Source: Thermoplasmatota archaeon (lineage in GTDB: Archaea; Thermoplasmatota; Thermoplasmata; Methanomassiliicoccales; Methanomassiliicoccaceae). From it: a stretch of DNA of 7,313 nucleotides. Position 1 is the first letter of the stretch, and every line of letters begins with the position of its first letter. Positions 1 through 6,312 of the stretch are shown here, one piece after another. Made by a program: the position numbers and the translations under genes. Below the pieces are notes generated by a model. That model searched no databases. It was not told where the DNA came from and worked only from the letters and a program-made list of their open reading frames with translations. Where the stretch lies: assembly GCA_022709105.1 (NCBI GenBank), contig JAKIXL010000071.1, positions 1-7,313 on the forward strand, read 5' to 3'.

Positions 1-43
1 CGGTTACCGCGCGAAAGGCGGAAAGTTCGCTATTGTCTCCTGA
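1..43 (+). CDS. Possible C-terminal tail of a plus-strand gene, cut by the window edge
   Basis: The frame beginning at base 2 reads GYRAKGGKFAIVS and stops at TGA 41-43. The codons look acceptable for a G+C-rich coding region, and a hairpin that could end transcription lies just downstream. The other two forward frames are also open for 50 to 57 bases, so frame choice is uncertain. Thirteen residues are too few to name a family. The call is mostly inference from position. Confidence 0.25.
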   Translation, partial: GYRAKGGKFAIVS

Positions 44-77
44 TGCAGCGTAGATAATTAGATGAATATAAAATCGG

Positions 78-104
78 GGAAGGCAGGTCTCCGACCTATC
101 TTCC
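78..104 (-). terminator. Hairpin between convergent gene ends, likely terminator of the zinc-ribbon gene
   Basis: GGAAG (78-82) pairs with CTTCC (100-104), and AGGTC (85-89) pairs with GACCT (93-97). A G-T pair and one mismatch lie between them, and the loop is TCC. Read on the minus strand, the hairpin follows the zinc-ribbon stop codon by about 15 bases and is followed by a T-rich run, GATTTTATATTC (63-74). That is the layout of a factor-independent terminator. Archaeal termination depends mainly on the U-tract, so the role of the hairpin is inferred. Confidence 0.4.
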
Positions 105-119
105 AATCAAGTGACCGGA

Positions 120-473
120 CTACGACCAGTCCCCCCTCGACTCGAAGATAAGGGCCACCTTGCCGCACTCAGGGCAGACATGCCTCCCATCAAGGATGTT
201 CTGCGAGGTGTCCTCGCCGACCGGCTCCACCTTGGTTATGTCTGGGAAGTACTTCTTCGAGAAGTCCTCCGAACCGTAGAACACGACCTCGGCCTTGCAC
301 CGGCGGCAACGCTGTGGCGGATGCCTCTGGTCCTTAAGGCCGAAGCTTCGGCACTTGGGGCATATCGACGGCCACATGTAATGGTCCCCTGCCCCTTGGA
401 ACCCGAAGCCCGCGTACAGCTCCTCTGACCTGAACCCGCAACCCTTGCATATGGCTACGAACTTCGACCCCAT
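120..473 (-). CDS. Small protein with four CxxC zinc knuckles (predicted double zinc ribbon)
   Basis: The protein has 117 residues from ATG 473. Four cysteine pairs are visible: C9/C12 (CKGC), C38/C41 (CPKC), C56/C59 (CRRC) and C100/C103 (CPEC). This suggests two four-cysteine zinc sites, or one ribbon plus a second knuckle pair. No signal peptide or membrane segment is seen, so it should be cytoplasmic. The frame is open to GTG-like positions up to 626, but the extra N-terminal residues look non-coding. A TATA-like element at 504-513 would put transcription start near 482, inside that extension. GGTGAT at 489-484 lies 10 bases before ATG 473; ATG 485, in frame, is the alternative. Zinc-ribbon proteins of this size in archaea include nucleic-acid-binding and transcription-related proteins, but I do not recognise the family and assign no function. 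Confidence 0.7.
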   Translation of the reverse strand: MGSKFVAICKGCGFRSEELYAGFGFQGAGDHYMWPSICPKCRSFGLKDQRHPPQRCRRCKAEVVFYGSEDFSKKYFPDITKVEPVGEDTSQNILDGRHVCPECGKVALIFESRGDWS

Positions 474-503
474 CGTCCCATCCATCACCGCATCGAAATG
501 GGA

Positions 504-513
504 GCATATAATC
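504..513 (-). promoter_or_regulatory. TATA-like box of the zinc-ribbon gene
   Basis: On the minus strand this reads GATTATATGC, an AT-rich island in G+C-rich surroundings. Its centre is about 35 bases before ATG 473. With usual archaeal spacing of about 25 bases, transcription would start near 482, giving a very short leader. This supports the short start over the open frame reaching 626. Confidence 0.45.
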
Positions 514-679
514 GCTACCCATCGGGCCGAGGCAGAGGGCAGCTTGGACGTGACCTTGATGCAGATGTTGTCTCCGCTCTTCGCATGTACGGTCGACGCG
601 GACCTAATGGTCCTGGGCAGGGACATATGTAGCTATCAAAGGACGGGCATAGAAGGTTCCTGTGCCGGCAGGAGGGGAT

Positions 680-700
680 CTGGCGAGACGGTCTCGCCGG
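680..700. repeat. Nine-pair hairpin
   Basis: CTGGCGAGA (680-688) pairs with TCTCGCCGG (692-700) around a CGG loop; the second pair is T-G. It is a compact, stable inverted repeat in a stretch without genes. Its role is unknown. Confidence 0.5.
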
Positions 701-838
701 GGCATCAATGCGGGCGGATCGGGGAAAGGGCCGTTGGGGGCTCGTTCATGCCCCATAATCATATTGGCACGGGACGGACACGCTCCAGAAAGCTGCATCC
801 ACCTCATGATATGTAACAAAGAGGGGATCGGCGCTCCA

Positions 839-866
839 CCATATGCATGGACCGCCTGCATGATGG
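839..866. repeat. Nine-pair hairpin with one bulge
   Basis: CCATATGCA (839-847) pairs with TGCATGATGG (857-866), leaving G862 unpaired. The nine-base loop is TGGACCGCC. Role unknown. Confidence 0.4.
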
Positions 867-923
867 GCCCCCTATCGGGATGGTTAGCAACGATCTCTGG
901 ACCTCGAGCAAGTGCGGAGCGAA

Positions 924-956
924 GGCCAAAGCCGGCACTGTGCTTGGCTATTGGCC
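924..956. repeat. Long bulged hairpin upstream of the glutaredoxin-like gene
   Basis: GGCCAA (924-929) pairs with TTGGCC (951-956), AGCC (930-933) with GGCT (946-949), and GCA (935-937) with TGC (941-943) around a CTG loop. Only A950 and T944 are bulged, with a G-T pair at 934/945. It ends about 57 bases before the TATA box of the next operon. It could be a transcript end, a regulatory site or part of an RNA. Confidence 0.5.
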
Positions 957-1010
957 ATCATGGGAGGCCGAAGGCCCTGTGGCCCCAGCTCAGTATGCTG
1001 AAAAATGAAA

Positions 1011-1020
1011 ACCTATTAAT
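1011..1020 (+). promoter_or_regulatory. BRE/TATA promoter of the glutaredoxin-like/kae1 operon
   Basis: ACCTATTAAT is preceded by the purine-rich AAAAATGAAA (1001-1010), which resembles an archaeal BRE. The TATA centre at about 1017 predicts transcription start near 1043, a leader of about 8 bases before ATG 1051. A second AT-rich element, CCTATTATG (1027-1035), is a weaker alternative. Confidence 0.5.
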
Positions 1021-1050
1021 CTCACACCTATTATGGGGTTAGAGATTTGG

Positions 1051-1299
1051 ATGCCAGAGATATTACTCTTTACCAAGCCGGGCTGCCAGAAGTGCGATTA
1101 CATCAAGGAGCGGATACCCGCCGGGCTTCATGTCAGCTACGTGGACACATCAACCGCGGAGGGCCTGGCCGAGGCCGCTTACTACGAGATCCTGGGAAAG
1201 CACACCCCTATCCTGGTGGTGGACGATCAGGTGACGGAGGGGGCCATCGCCATCATGGCCCGTCTCAACGAGCTTGCCGGCAACGGCGCGAAGGTGTAA
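1051..1299 (+). CDS. Glutaredoxin/thioredoxin-like thiol-disulfide protein
   Basis: The protein has 82 residues and a small thioredoxin-fold layout. A first beta strand (EILLFTK, residues 3-9) runs into a CQKC redox motif (C12-C15) at the start of the first helix. A Thr-Pro pair at residues 52-53 matches the conserved cis-proline, followed by the strand ILVVDD. Family members exchange thiols and disulfides in the cytoplasm or reduce specific partner proteins; the substrate here cannot be read. ATG 1051 is preferred to the in-frame ATG 1033 because the longer form adds an odd MGLEIW leader, and the predicted transcription start near 1043 lies after 1033. It ends 9 bases before kae1, so the two are probably co-transcribed. 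It is too short and lacks the extra elements to be a classical thioredoxin. Confidence 0.85.
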   Translation: MPEILLFTKPGCQKCDYIKERIPAGLHVSYVDTSTAEGLAEAAYYEILGKHTPILVVDDQVTEGAIAIMARLNELAGNGAKV

Positions 1300-2289
<990 letters not shown>

Positions 2290-3648
2290 TCATCCGGCAT
2301 CCTTCTTCAGGGCCTTCTGCTCACCGACCATCTTATCCACCAGCTCGAGGAACTCCATCTCCCGGCCCTTAGGCACCGTGGCCCCTGAAGCGATGCGGTG
2401 CCCCCCTCCGACCCCGCCTACCTTCTGTCCGCACTCCCTTAGCGCGGCGGCGAGGTCAACGCCGCTCTCTAGTATGTCGAAAGTCCCCCGGGACGAGACC
2501 TTGATGTCATCGCCCGATTCCGCCAGGGCCAAGGTCGGTTTCCCCCGGTCGCCGAAGTATTGCATGGTGACCCCGCTCAGGATGCCTGACAGCCCGAGAT
2601 TGTCGTTGAAGAAGTATTGTATGTTCTCCATCTGGGTGATGCCACTGGCAACTATCTTCCTAAGGGAGGCCTGTACCTCGTCGGTGTAGATGCGGCGGAG
2701 CGCTCTGGCCTCCTCCATCGCCGAAGGGTCCCCGAGCGTCAGCGCGAGCCCCACGCCCTCATTGTTAGAACGGCCGCAGGCATTGAGCAGTCCCGCCATG
2801 GTCTCTGCGCTCATGCCCCATTTGGGCGAGTAATAGCGCTCGTGCACGACCTCGTCCAGCGTGGTCATGGGAGTCCCCTGCGCGGTGAGCTTTAGCGCGA
2901 GCAGGGAAGACAGCTTCATCCTCGACGCCACGTCCAGCCTGTCAGCGTCAGCGTCCTCTGGAACGCCGGCATCGGCCAGCAATGCTTTCGCCCCCTCAGT
3001 GGACCCGGAGATCCCTATCACGTACGGGTCTGTCGATCCTACCAGTCCATCGAGGACCGGGCCTTCGGGCAACAGGGAGCCAGGGCGGGCCTCCACCACC
3101 CTTCTCTTCCGCCCTTCCTCGAACAGCCATTGGTTAAGCCCGGAGAGCCCCCTGATGGCCTGCCGATCGCCGGCGATGCCTGCGAAGGCAATCGGAAGGA
3201 GGTCCCAGTTCCGCTCGTCCATATTGGCCGCCAGGAGCATGCACACTGCCGATGCTGACGCCGAGGTCATGCCGTCCATCCCTGCCAAATGAGGGTTCAC
3301 ATGCACGACCTTCTCCGAATCCATCTGCGGTGAATGGTGATCGAGAACGATGACCCTGCAGTCCAGACCCTCAAGGGCCGCCAAGTGCGATGAGCCCATG
3401 TCACTGAAGACCATCACCTCGCAGCCCGGGGAGGTCTCGGCGATCACCTTCTCGTTAAGGCCCTTGACGATAGTGGCGTGGAAGCGCTTTCCGGCGCGGA
3501 GCAGCGCATTGCACATCACGCCTGCCGAGGATATGCCGTCAGCGTCATAATGAGAGACCAGGCGGACCTCGGACGCCTTCTCCAGTTCCGCCTTGGCTAA
3601 AGAAATACGAGAAAGGAGTTTATCAGGCAGCTGAGTGCCTGCGTCCAT
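2290..3648 (-). CDS. RecJ-like DHH-family single-strand nuclease/phosphoesterase
   Basis: The protein has 452 residues with the DHH layout. Motif I is SHYDADG (32-38), motif II SDMGSSH (82-88), motif III LDHHSP (102-107), and the HVNPHLAGMDG segment follows at 116-126. A GIAGDRQ segment lies at 157-163, and the DHHA1 domain ends with GGGHRIASGA (414-423). The aspartates and histidines that bind two metal ions are all present. Archaeal relatives include GAN, a 5'-3' exonuclease that binds GINS in the CMG-like replicative helicase; others are 3'-5' RNA/DNA exonucleases. The sequence alone does not say which type this is. It starts 6 bases after the rps15 stop, so it is translated from the same mRNA; GAGTGAT and GGTGA lie in the junction. 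RecJ-like genes are often found beside rps15 in archaea. Confidence 0.92.
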   Translation of the reverse strand: MDAGTQLPDKLLSRISLAKAELEKASEVRLVSHYDADGISSAGVMCNALLRAGKRFHATIVKGLNEKVIAETSPGCEVMVFSDMGSSHLAALEGLDCRVIVLDHHSPQMDSEKVVHVNPHLAGMDGMTSASASAVCMLLAANMDERNWDLLPIAFAGIAGDRQAIRGLSGLNQWLFEEGRKRRVVEARPGSLLPEGPVLDGLVGSTDPYVIGISGSTEGAKALLADAGVPEDADADRLDVASRMKLSSLLALKLTAQGTPMTTLDEVVHERYYSPKWGMSAETMAGLLNACGRSNNEGVGLALTLGDPSAMEEARALRRIYTDEVQASLRKIVASGITQMENIQYFFNDNLGLSGILSGVTMQYFGDRGKPTLALAESGDDIKVSSRGTFDILESGVDLAAALRECGQKVGGVGGGHRIASGATVPKGREMEFLELVDKMVGEQKALKKDAG

Positions 3649-3654
3649 TCACCA

Positions 3655-4110
3655 TCACTCGATGAGCAGCTCAGCGTTGGCTATGGAGTACTGCCAGTCC
3701 GCGGGGAGGCTGCCCTCGCGCTTGTAGTACTTAACGATGCGGCGGATCTTGGACTCCACCATCTGAAGGTTCCTCTTGTTGGCAAGGTCCTTCTTGTTCT
3801 CCTGAAGGTGGGCCTGCAGATTGATGGCCTTCCTCATAAGGGCGACGAGGTCGTCCGGGATGTTGGCCTGCAGGTCGTTCTCCTTAAGGATCTCCAGGAC
3901 CGTCCTACCGGTGGCGAGCTTGACGTCGGGAACGGCGTGCTGGTCGCGGAGAAGCAGGCCGATGCGGGCCATGGTGACGCCGTCCTTGCCCATCTTGATG
4001 ACCAGACCTTCTATCTCTTCCTTGCTGAGGGGCACCCACGCGGGGTTCTCGGTGATCAACGGGCGCTGGGACCCGGACCTCCCCCTCCTTCTTGCATGCA
4101 TGCGAGCCAT
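3655..4110 (-). CDS. rps15: Small ribosomal subunit protein uS15
   Basis: The 151-residue protein matches the archaeal/eukaryotic form of S15, which is longer than the bacterial one. It begins MARMHARRRGRSGS, a basic tail that contacts rRNA, followed by the WVPLSKEEIEGLVIKM helix (25-40), the DVKLATGRTVLEIL region (62-75) and a helical C-terminus with KIRRIVKYYKREG (121-133). S15 binds the central domain of 16S rRNA early in 30S assembly. The frame is open back to 4317, but ATG 4110 is certain. GGAGGT lies 6 bases before it (4122-4117), the family begins with this motif, and the extension would run through the promoter and into the Nudix gene end. It is the first gene of the rps15-recJ operon. 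Confidence 0.97.
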   Translation of the reverse strand: MARMHARRRGRSGSQRPLITENPAWVPLSKEEIEGLVIKMGKDGVTMARIGLLLRDQHAVPDVKLATGRTVLEILKENDLQANIPDDLVALMRKAINLQAHLQENKKDLANKRNLQMVESKIRRIVKYYKREGSLPADWQYSIANAELLIE

Positions 4111-4116
4111 GATGTG

Positions 4117-4122
4117 ACCTCC
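4117..4122 (-). promoter_or_regulatory. Shine-Dalgarno site setting the rps15 start
   Basis: GGAGGT on the minus strand is a full match to the archaeal anti-SD core, with 6 bases between it and ATG 4110. It is the strongest ribosome binding site in the window and decides the start of rps15 against a much longer open frame. Confidence 0.8.
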
Positions 4123-4176
4123 AAATGTGAACTGATTAGCGTTTAGGTGGCGAGGTTTAAGCCAATCCCCGTTCTC

Positions 4177-4185
4177 GTATTTAAC
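4177..4185 (-). promoter_or_regulatory. TATA box of the rps15-recJ operon
   Basis: The minus strand reads GTTAAATAC, close to the archaeal TTTAWATA consensus. Its centre near 4181 predicts transcription start near 4155 and a leader of about 45 bases. A second candidate, GGCTTAAAC, at about 4154-4162 would give a leader of about 20 bases. Both lie between the Nudix stop and rps15, so rps15 need not depend on the fibrillarin operon. Confidence 0.5.
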
Positions 4186-4205
4186 ATTTAACTGCCAGGA
4201 GCGAT

Positions 4206-4562
4206 CTAACCACTGGGCCTCGCTCGTCCGGTGGCCTCGCGCGCCCAATCGATGATAGAGATGTATTCGACCAGGGGAAAGGACAGGGGCCGCGGAAGCT
4301 CGCGGAAGATCCTCCATTCCATCTCCGCCTTCGAAGGCCGGCCCCCGAGCTCGCCCGCGTAGACCGACACACCCCCGATGTTAGAACTGGCCTTGGGCAA
4401 GAACTCACGGCCAACCTCCTCCCGGAACTCGCGGAGCATCGCCTCCAGGCTCGTTTCGCCCTCCTCCACCTTACCGCCGGGCATCTCCCATCCGCCCCTG
4501 CGGGGGTTGAAGACCATGACGAACTCGTCACCTTCGAACGCGATCCCGTACACGTAGTTCAT
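4206..4562 (-). CDS. Nudix hydrolase
   Basis: The 118-residue protein carries a complete Nudix box. G30 starts it, E36 follows after five residues, and REFREEVG (44-51) supplies the catalytic REUxEExG part, preceded by the typical WEMPGG (25-30). Nudix enzymes cleave nucleoside diphosphates linked to another group, using Mg2+ bound by the box glutamates. Small single-domain members include NTP-cleaning and ADP-ribose enzymes, but the substrate cannot be read here. The start ATG overlaps the fibrillarin stop in ATGA (4562-4559), showing tight translational coupling. The C-terminal [11 protein letters not shown] segment is family-like, and the protein ends soon after. It is cytoplasmic, with no signal peptide. 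Confidence 0.93.
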   Translation of the reverse strand: MNYVYGIAFEGDEFVMVFNPRRGGWEMPGGKVEEGETSLEAMLREFREEVGREFLPKASSNIGGVSVYAGELGGRPSKAEMEWRIFRELPRPLSFPLVEYISIIDWAREATGRARPSG

Positions 4563-5224
4563 CGCGACACCGCGATCATGGCATGGTCCTTCTCCATGGG
4601 ATCGAGGCGCACCACCTCTTTAACCTTAAGACCGGCGGCGATCAACTGCCTCTTTGACCCCTCATAAGTGCGCAAAGGGTCCTGGGCCACATCCTCTGAG
4701 CGTGACTTGATGACCAGCAGGCCGTCCGATGCGCTGAAGGCGTTGAAATTGCGGATGAAGATCTGGGCCTGCCCTTTTTGGGCGATGTCCTGGTAGACGA
4801 CGTCCGCAGAGGACACCGCGAAGGAATATTCCTGAGGCCTCGTGGCATCGGCGAGCAGCGGGACCATGTTGGGGCGGGACTCGCAAACCGAGACGAGATC
4901 CCGAAAGGAACGAGGGGAGACCTCGATGCAATAGACGGTGCCCCCGGTGACGATGTCTGCAATGTGGCTCGCCGTGGTCCCCGAGGCCGCGCCCAAATAC
5001 AGCACATTGGTTCCCGGCCGGAAGGGGAAGTGCTTCCCTCCAGAACGGATGTAGGCGGATAGCTTGCTTCGGGTGGGCACCCATTCGCGATATTGGACCT
5101 CGCCGCTGATGACCAACCGCTCGCCGTACACCGCGTGGCCGGGATCGGAGTTCCTGGTGTACAGGCGCTCGCCGTCGGTGAAAACGCCTTCAAGCCCTGC
5201 AGAGCGAATCGTTCCACTGCTCAT
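4559..5224 (-). CDS. flpA: Fibrillarin-like rRNA/tRNA 2'-O-methyltransferase
   Basis: The protein has 221 residues, the normal archaeal fibrillarin size. It is the SAM-dependent enzyme of box C/D sRNPs, acting with Nop5 and L7Ae to methylate ribose 2'-OH at sites chosen by guide RNAs. Features in order are the N-terminal beta domain ending in EWVPTRSKL (47-55), the SAM loop LGAASGTT (77-84), the acidic E101, D126 in LADATRP, the [12 protein letters not shown] segment (141-152), VIKSRS (171-176) and KDHAMI (212-217). K54, K173 and H214 fit the K-D-K-H catalytic tetrad. The open frame reaches 5602, but the extra 126 residues are not fibrillarin-like. A TATA box at 5248-5256 puts transcription start at about 5226, just before ATG 5224, so the mRNA is probably leaderless. 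The stop overlaps the Nudix start. Nop5, its usual neighbour, is not adjacent. Confidence 0.96.
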   Translation of the reverse strand: MSSGTIRSAGLEGVFTDGERLYTRNSDPGHAVYGERLVISGEVQYREWVPTRSKLSAYIRSGGKHFPFRPGTNVLYLGAASGTTASHIADIVTGGTVYCIEVSPRSFRDLVSVCESRPNMVPLLADATRPQEYSFAVSSADVVYQDIAQKGQAQIFIRNFNAFSASDGLLVIKSRSEDVAQDPLRTYEGSKRQLIAAGLKVKEVVRLDPMEKDHAMIAVSR

Positions 5225-5247
5225 CGTGCCGAAGGAACGCACCACCA

Positions 5248-5256
5248 GATAAATAG
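5248..5256 (-). promoter_or_regulatory. TATA box of the fibrillarin-Nudix operon
   Basis: The minus strand reads CTATTTATC. Its centre lies about 28 bases before ATG 5224, so transcription should start within a base or two of the start codon. This predicts a leaderless mRNA, in keeping with the lack of a ribosome binding site in the last 15 bases before ATG. Confidence 0.6.
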
Positions 5257-5390
5257 ATGCGCGGCGCCGATAGATCTCGTTGCGGATACGGCGTGAACGT
5301 TGGGCCGCATAATGCAGAGGGCCGCAAGATCGGGGAGATCCCCAAGCACATGCCAGGCCAGGAAGCGGCGGCGAGGGAGGTCGCCCGGCC

Positions 5391-5525
5391 ATGCGCTCAG
5401 ATGGTGGACAGTTCCGCAAGTTCCAGAAGGCGGCCGGCAAGGACCTCCGCCAGACAGGTCCGTGGATGCGGTCCGGCGATCGATATGAACGTGACCACAA
5501 CACGCTTCTGGATGATGTGATATGA
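5391..5525 (+). CDS. Candidate small ORF, 44 codons, unknown
   Basis: ATG 5391 opens a 44-residue frame ending at TGA 5523-5525. GGGAGGT at 5375-5381 sits 9 bases before ATG, a good ribosome binding site. The product is hydrophilic and charged, with KFQKAAGKDLRQTGPW (residues 10-25) and the acidic end LLDDVI, and codons in its middle favour G or C in third position as in the neighbouring genes. No family is recognised. A perfect palindrome follows 3 bases after the stop. Just upstream, another frame (about 5323-5390) also looks faintly coding, with KIGEIPKHMPGQEAAAREVA, so a decayed or frameshifted gene is the main alternative. Chance is also possible at this length. Confidence 0.35.
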   Translation: MRSDGGQFRKFQKAAGKDLRQTGPWMRSGDRYERDHNTLLDDVI

Positions 5526-5678
5526 AGACCGGGCGCCCGGCATCCATTCCAGATGCTCCTGCGCTCCCGGCCTCTCAAGAGAGAAGTAAAACTGCTGGTC
5601 ATGGAGTACGGAGAACGGGCAACCTAGGGGAGCTCATTGCCGGCCTTTATTGCCGCCTTCTCTCTGCATTCCGCTGAC
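5526..5678. other. Intergenic region downstream of hsp20
   Basis: No gene is seen. It holds the 12-bp palindrome, a small inverted repeat CTCTC-AA-GAGAG (5572-5583), and two near-copies of ATTGCCG (5636-5642 and 5649-5655). On the minus strand, a pyrimidine-rich run containing TTTTAC at about 5584-5592 could end the hsp20 transcript. Confidence 0.4.
5529..5540. repeat. Perfect 12-bp palindrome
   Basis: CCGGGCGCCCGG is its own reverse complement. It lies 3 bases after the stop of the 44-codon ORF, in a region without firm genes. In RNA it would form only a four-pair stem with a GCGC loop, so a DNA-binding or restriction-related site is at least as likely. Confidence 0.5.
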
Positions 5679-6047
5679 CTATGGGGGTCTGTTCCCCGAT
5701 ATCTCTCTCAGGTCTACCCTGCGGGGGCTGACCTGAGCGAAGTCCATGGTCCCCTCACGGACCTCGACCGTTCGCCCTCGGATCGGCCCCTTGAACGGGA
5801 TCTGGACGTTCAACATCCTGCCGTCGAAGGCCGCGTCGGCTTCGTCGACGTTCACTGGATGGGCCAGAAAATAACAGCCGATTATGGCCGCATCGGCCTT
5901 ATCCGCATGGATGCAGAAGCTGGTCTCGGTGACCTCCAGATCAATATCCTCCCGCCTTACTCCAGGCAGCTCGACCTGGATCATATACCTGTCCCGATCG
6001 TGATCGATGCTCACGATCGGCACTAATAGCGGCTTGTCCCCTATCAT
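5679..6047 (-). CDS. Hsp20/alpha-crystallin small heat-shock protein
   Basis: The protein has 122 residues. The alpha-crystallin domain begins near residue 20 with YMIQVELPGVRREDIDLEV (21-39), continues with FCIHADK (44-50), and ends with the family's late strand DGRMLNVQIPF (75-85), close to the (D/N)GxLxVxxP signature. Such proteins are ATP-independent chaperones that hold unfolding proteins in the cytoplasm, usually as oligomers. The N-terminal arm is only about 19 residues, and no clear I-x-I/V oligomer motif is seen in the C-terminal tail, so assembly may be reduced. ATG 6047 was chosen because GGAGAGG (6060-6054) lies 6 bases before it; the longer frame from GTG 6062 begins inside that site. 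It diverges from the small-paralogue operon. Confidence 0.88.
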   Translation of the reverse strand: MIGDKPLLVPIVSIDHDRDRYMIQVELPGVRREDIDLEVTETSFCIHADKADAAIIGCYFLAHPVNVDEADAAFDGRMLNVQIPFKGPIRGRTVEVREGTMDFAQVSPRRVDLREISGNRPP

Positions 6048-6080
6048 CTTCAGCCTCTCCACTTTCTAGGCAACACAGGG

Positions 6081-6088
6081 AATAAAAC
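6081..6088 (-). promoter_or_regulatory. TATA-like box of hsp20
   Basis: The minus strand reads CGTTTTATTCC around this position, preceded by GAAAT as a possible BRE. The centre near 6085 predicts transcription start near 6059, giving a short leader of about 12 bases before ATG 6047. The whole ribosome binding site would lie at its very 5' end. Confidence 0.45.
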
Positions 6089-6175
6089 GATTTCTGCCCA
6101 ATTCGGGAAGAACGACGGGCCTTCGCCTGACGCAGGGTCCATCATGGCCTCGTGAACTTTCCTCATCAACGGACG

Positions 6176-6192
6176 GCGGGCGGACCGCCTGC
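6176..6192. repeat. Near-perfect 17-bp palindrome in the divergent promoter region
   Basis: GCGGGCGG (6176-6183) and CCGCCTGC (6185-6192) are inverted around A6184, with one G-T position. CGGACC occurs at 6181-6186 and again 20 bases later at 6201-6206, about two helical turns apart. It lies upstream of both hsp20 and the small paralogues, where a regulator could bind. Confidence 0.4.
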
Positions 6193-6230
6193 TCCGCTCT
6201 CGGACCATAGAACGCTCAAATATTAACGCC

Positions 6231-6238
6231 TTTTATAT
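6231..6238 (+). promoter_or_regulatory. TATA box of the small-paralogue operon
   Basis: TTTTATAT stands out in AT-rich sequence after AATATTAACGCC. The predicted transcription start is near 6261, a leader of about 50 bases to ATG 6313. A second TATA-like run, TTTTTTATA (6267-6275), would start transcription near 6298, only 15 bases before ATG 6313. Confidence 0.5.
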
Positions 6239-6242
6239 TGCC

Positions 6243-6257
6243 AGATAGGCTCTATCT
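6243..6257. promoter_or_regulatory. Inverted repeat between TATA and transcription start, possible operator
   Basis: AGATAG (6243-6248) and CTATCT (6252-6257) are perfect inverted repeats around GCT. The dyad sits immediately after the TATA box at 6231-6238 and before the expected start site, a typical place for an archaeal repressor to block RNA polymerase. It is followed by T-rich sequence, so a hairpin-type terminator is formally possible, but no gene ends upstream on this strand. Confidence 0.4.
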
Positions 6258-6296
6258 TTATTACTCTTTTTTATAGGTCAAGGTCATGCCGGTCAC

Positions 6297-6305
6297 GGAA
6301 GTGAT
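6297..6305 (+). promoter_or_regulatory. Shine-Dalgarno site favouring start at 6313
   Basis: GGAAGTGAT differs from the archaeal consensus GGAGGTGAT at one base and lies 7 bases before ATG 6313. It is inside the frame that would start at ATG 6286, which has only the weaker AGGTCA 5 bases upstream. Confidence 0.55.
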
Positions 6306-6312
6306 GTGCTCC

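Larger units (their letters stand above)
514..1010. other. Gene-poor stretch with three hairpins
   Basis: No convincing protein gene is seen here. The open frames on both strands have no codon bias, no recognisable motif and implausible compositions. No tRNA T-loop, 5S rRNA, SRP RNA or RNase P RNA core motif was found by eye. Three inverted repeats stand out: 680-700, 839-847 with 857-866, and 924-956. The nine-base word GAGGGGATC occurs at 672-680 and 821-829. The stretch could be a long divergent intergenic region, a decayed gene or an unrecognised RNA. Confidence 0.5.

Noticed and set aside
474..626. N-terminal extension of the zinc-ribbon protein to 168 residues
   Set aside because: The TATA-like box at 504-513 and GGTGAT before ATG 473 favour the short form; the extension carries no cysteine pair.
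604..861. Minus-strand open frame of 85 codons
   Set aside because: Composition is rich in Pro and Arg without domain features, and it overlaps the zinc-ribbon upstream region. It looks like chance in G+C-rich DNA.
662..1042. Plus-strand open frame of 126 codons from GTG 662
   Set aside because: It has no third-position bias, no recognisable motif, no good ribosome binding site, and runs through the glutaredoxin promoter.
627..1050. tRNA, 5S, SRP or RNase P RNA in the gene-poor stretch
   Set aside because: No T-loop, SRP helix-8 or RNase P core motif could be found by eye on either strand.
4111..4317. N-terminal extension of rps15 to 220 residues
   Set aside because: The family starts at MARMHA, GGAGGT fixes ATG 4110, and the extension would cross the promoter and the Nudix gene end.
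5225..5602. N-terminal extension of fibrillarin to 347 residues
   Set aside because: The added part is not fibrillarin-like, and the TATA box at 5248-5256 lies inside it, just before ATG 5224.
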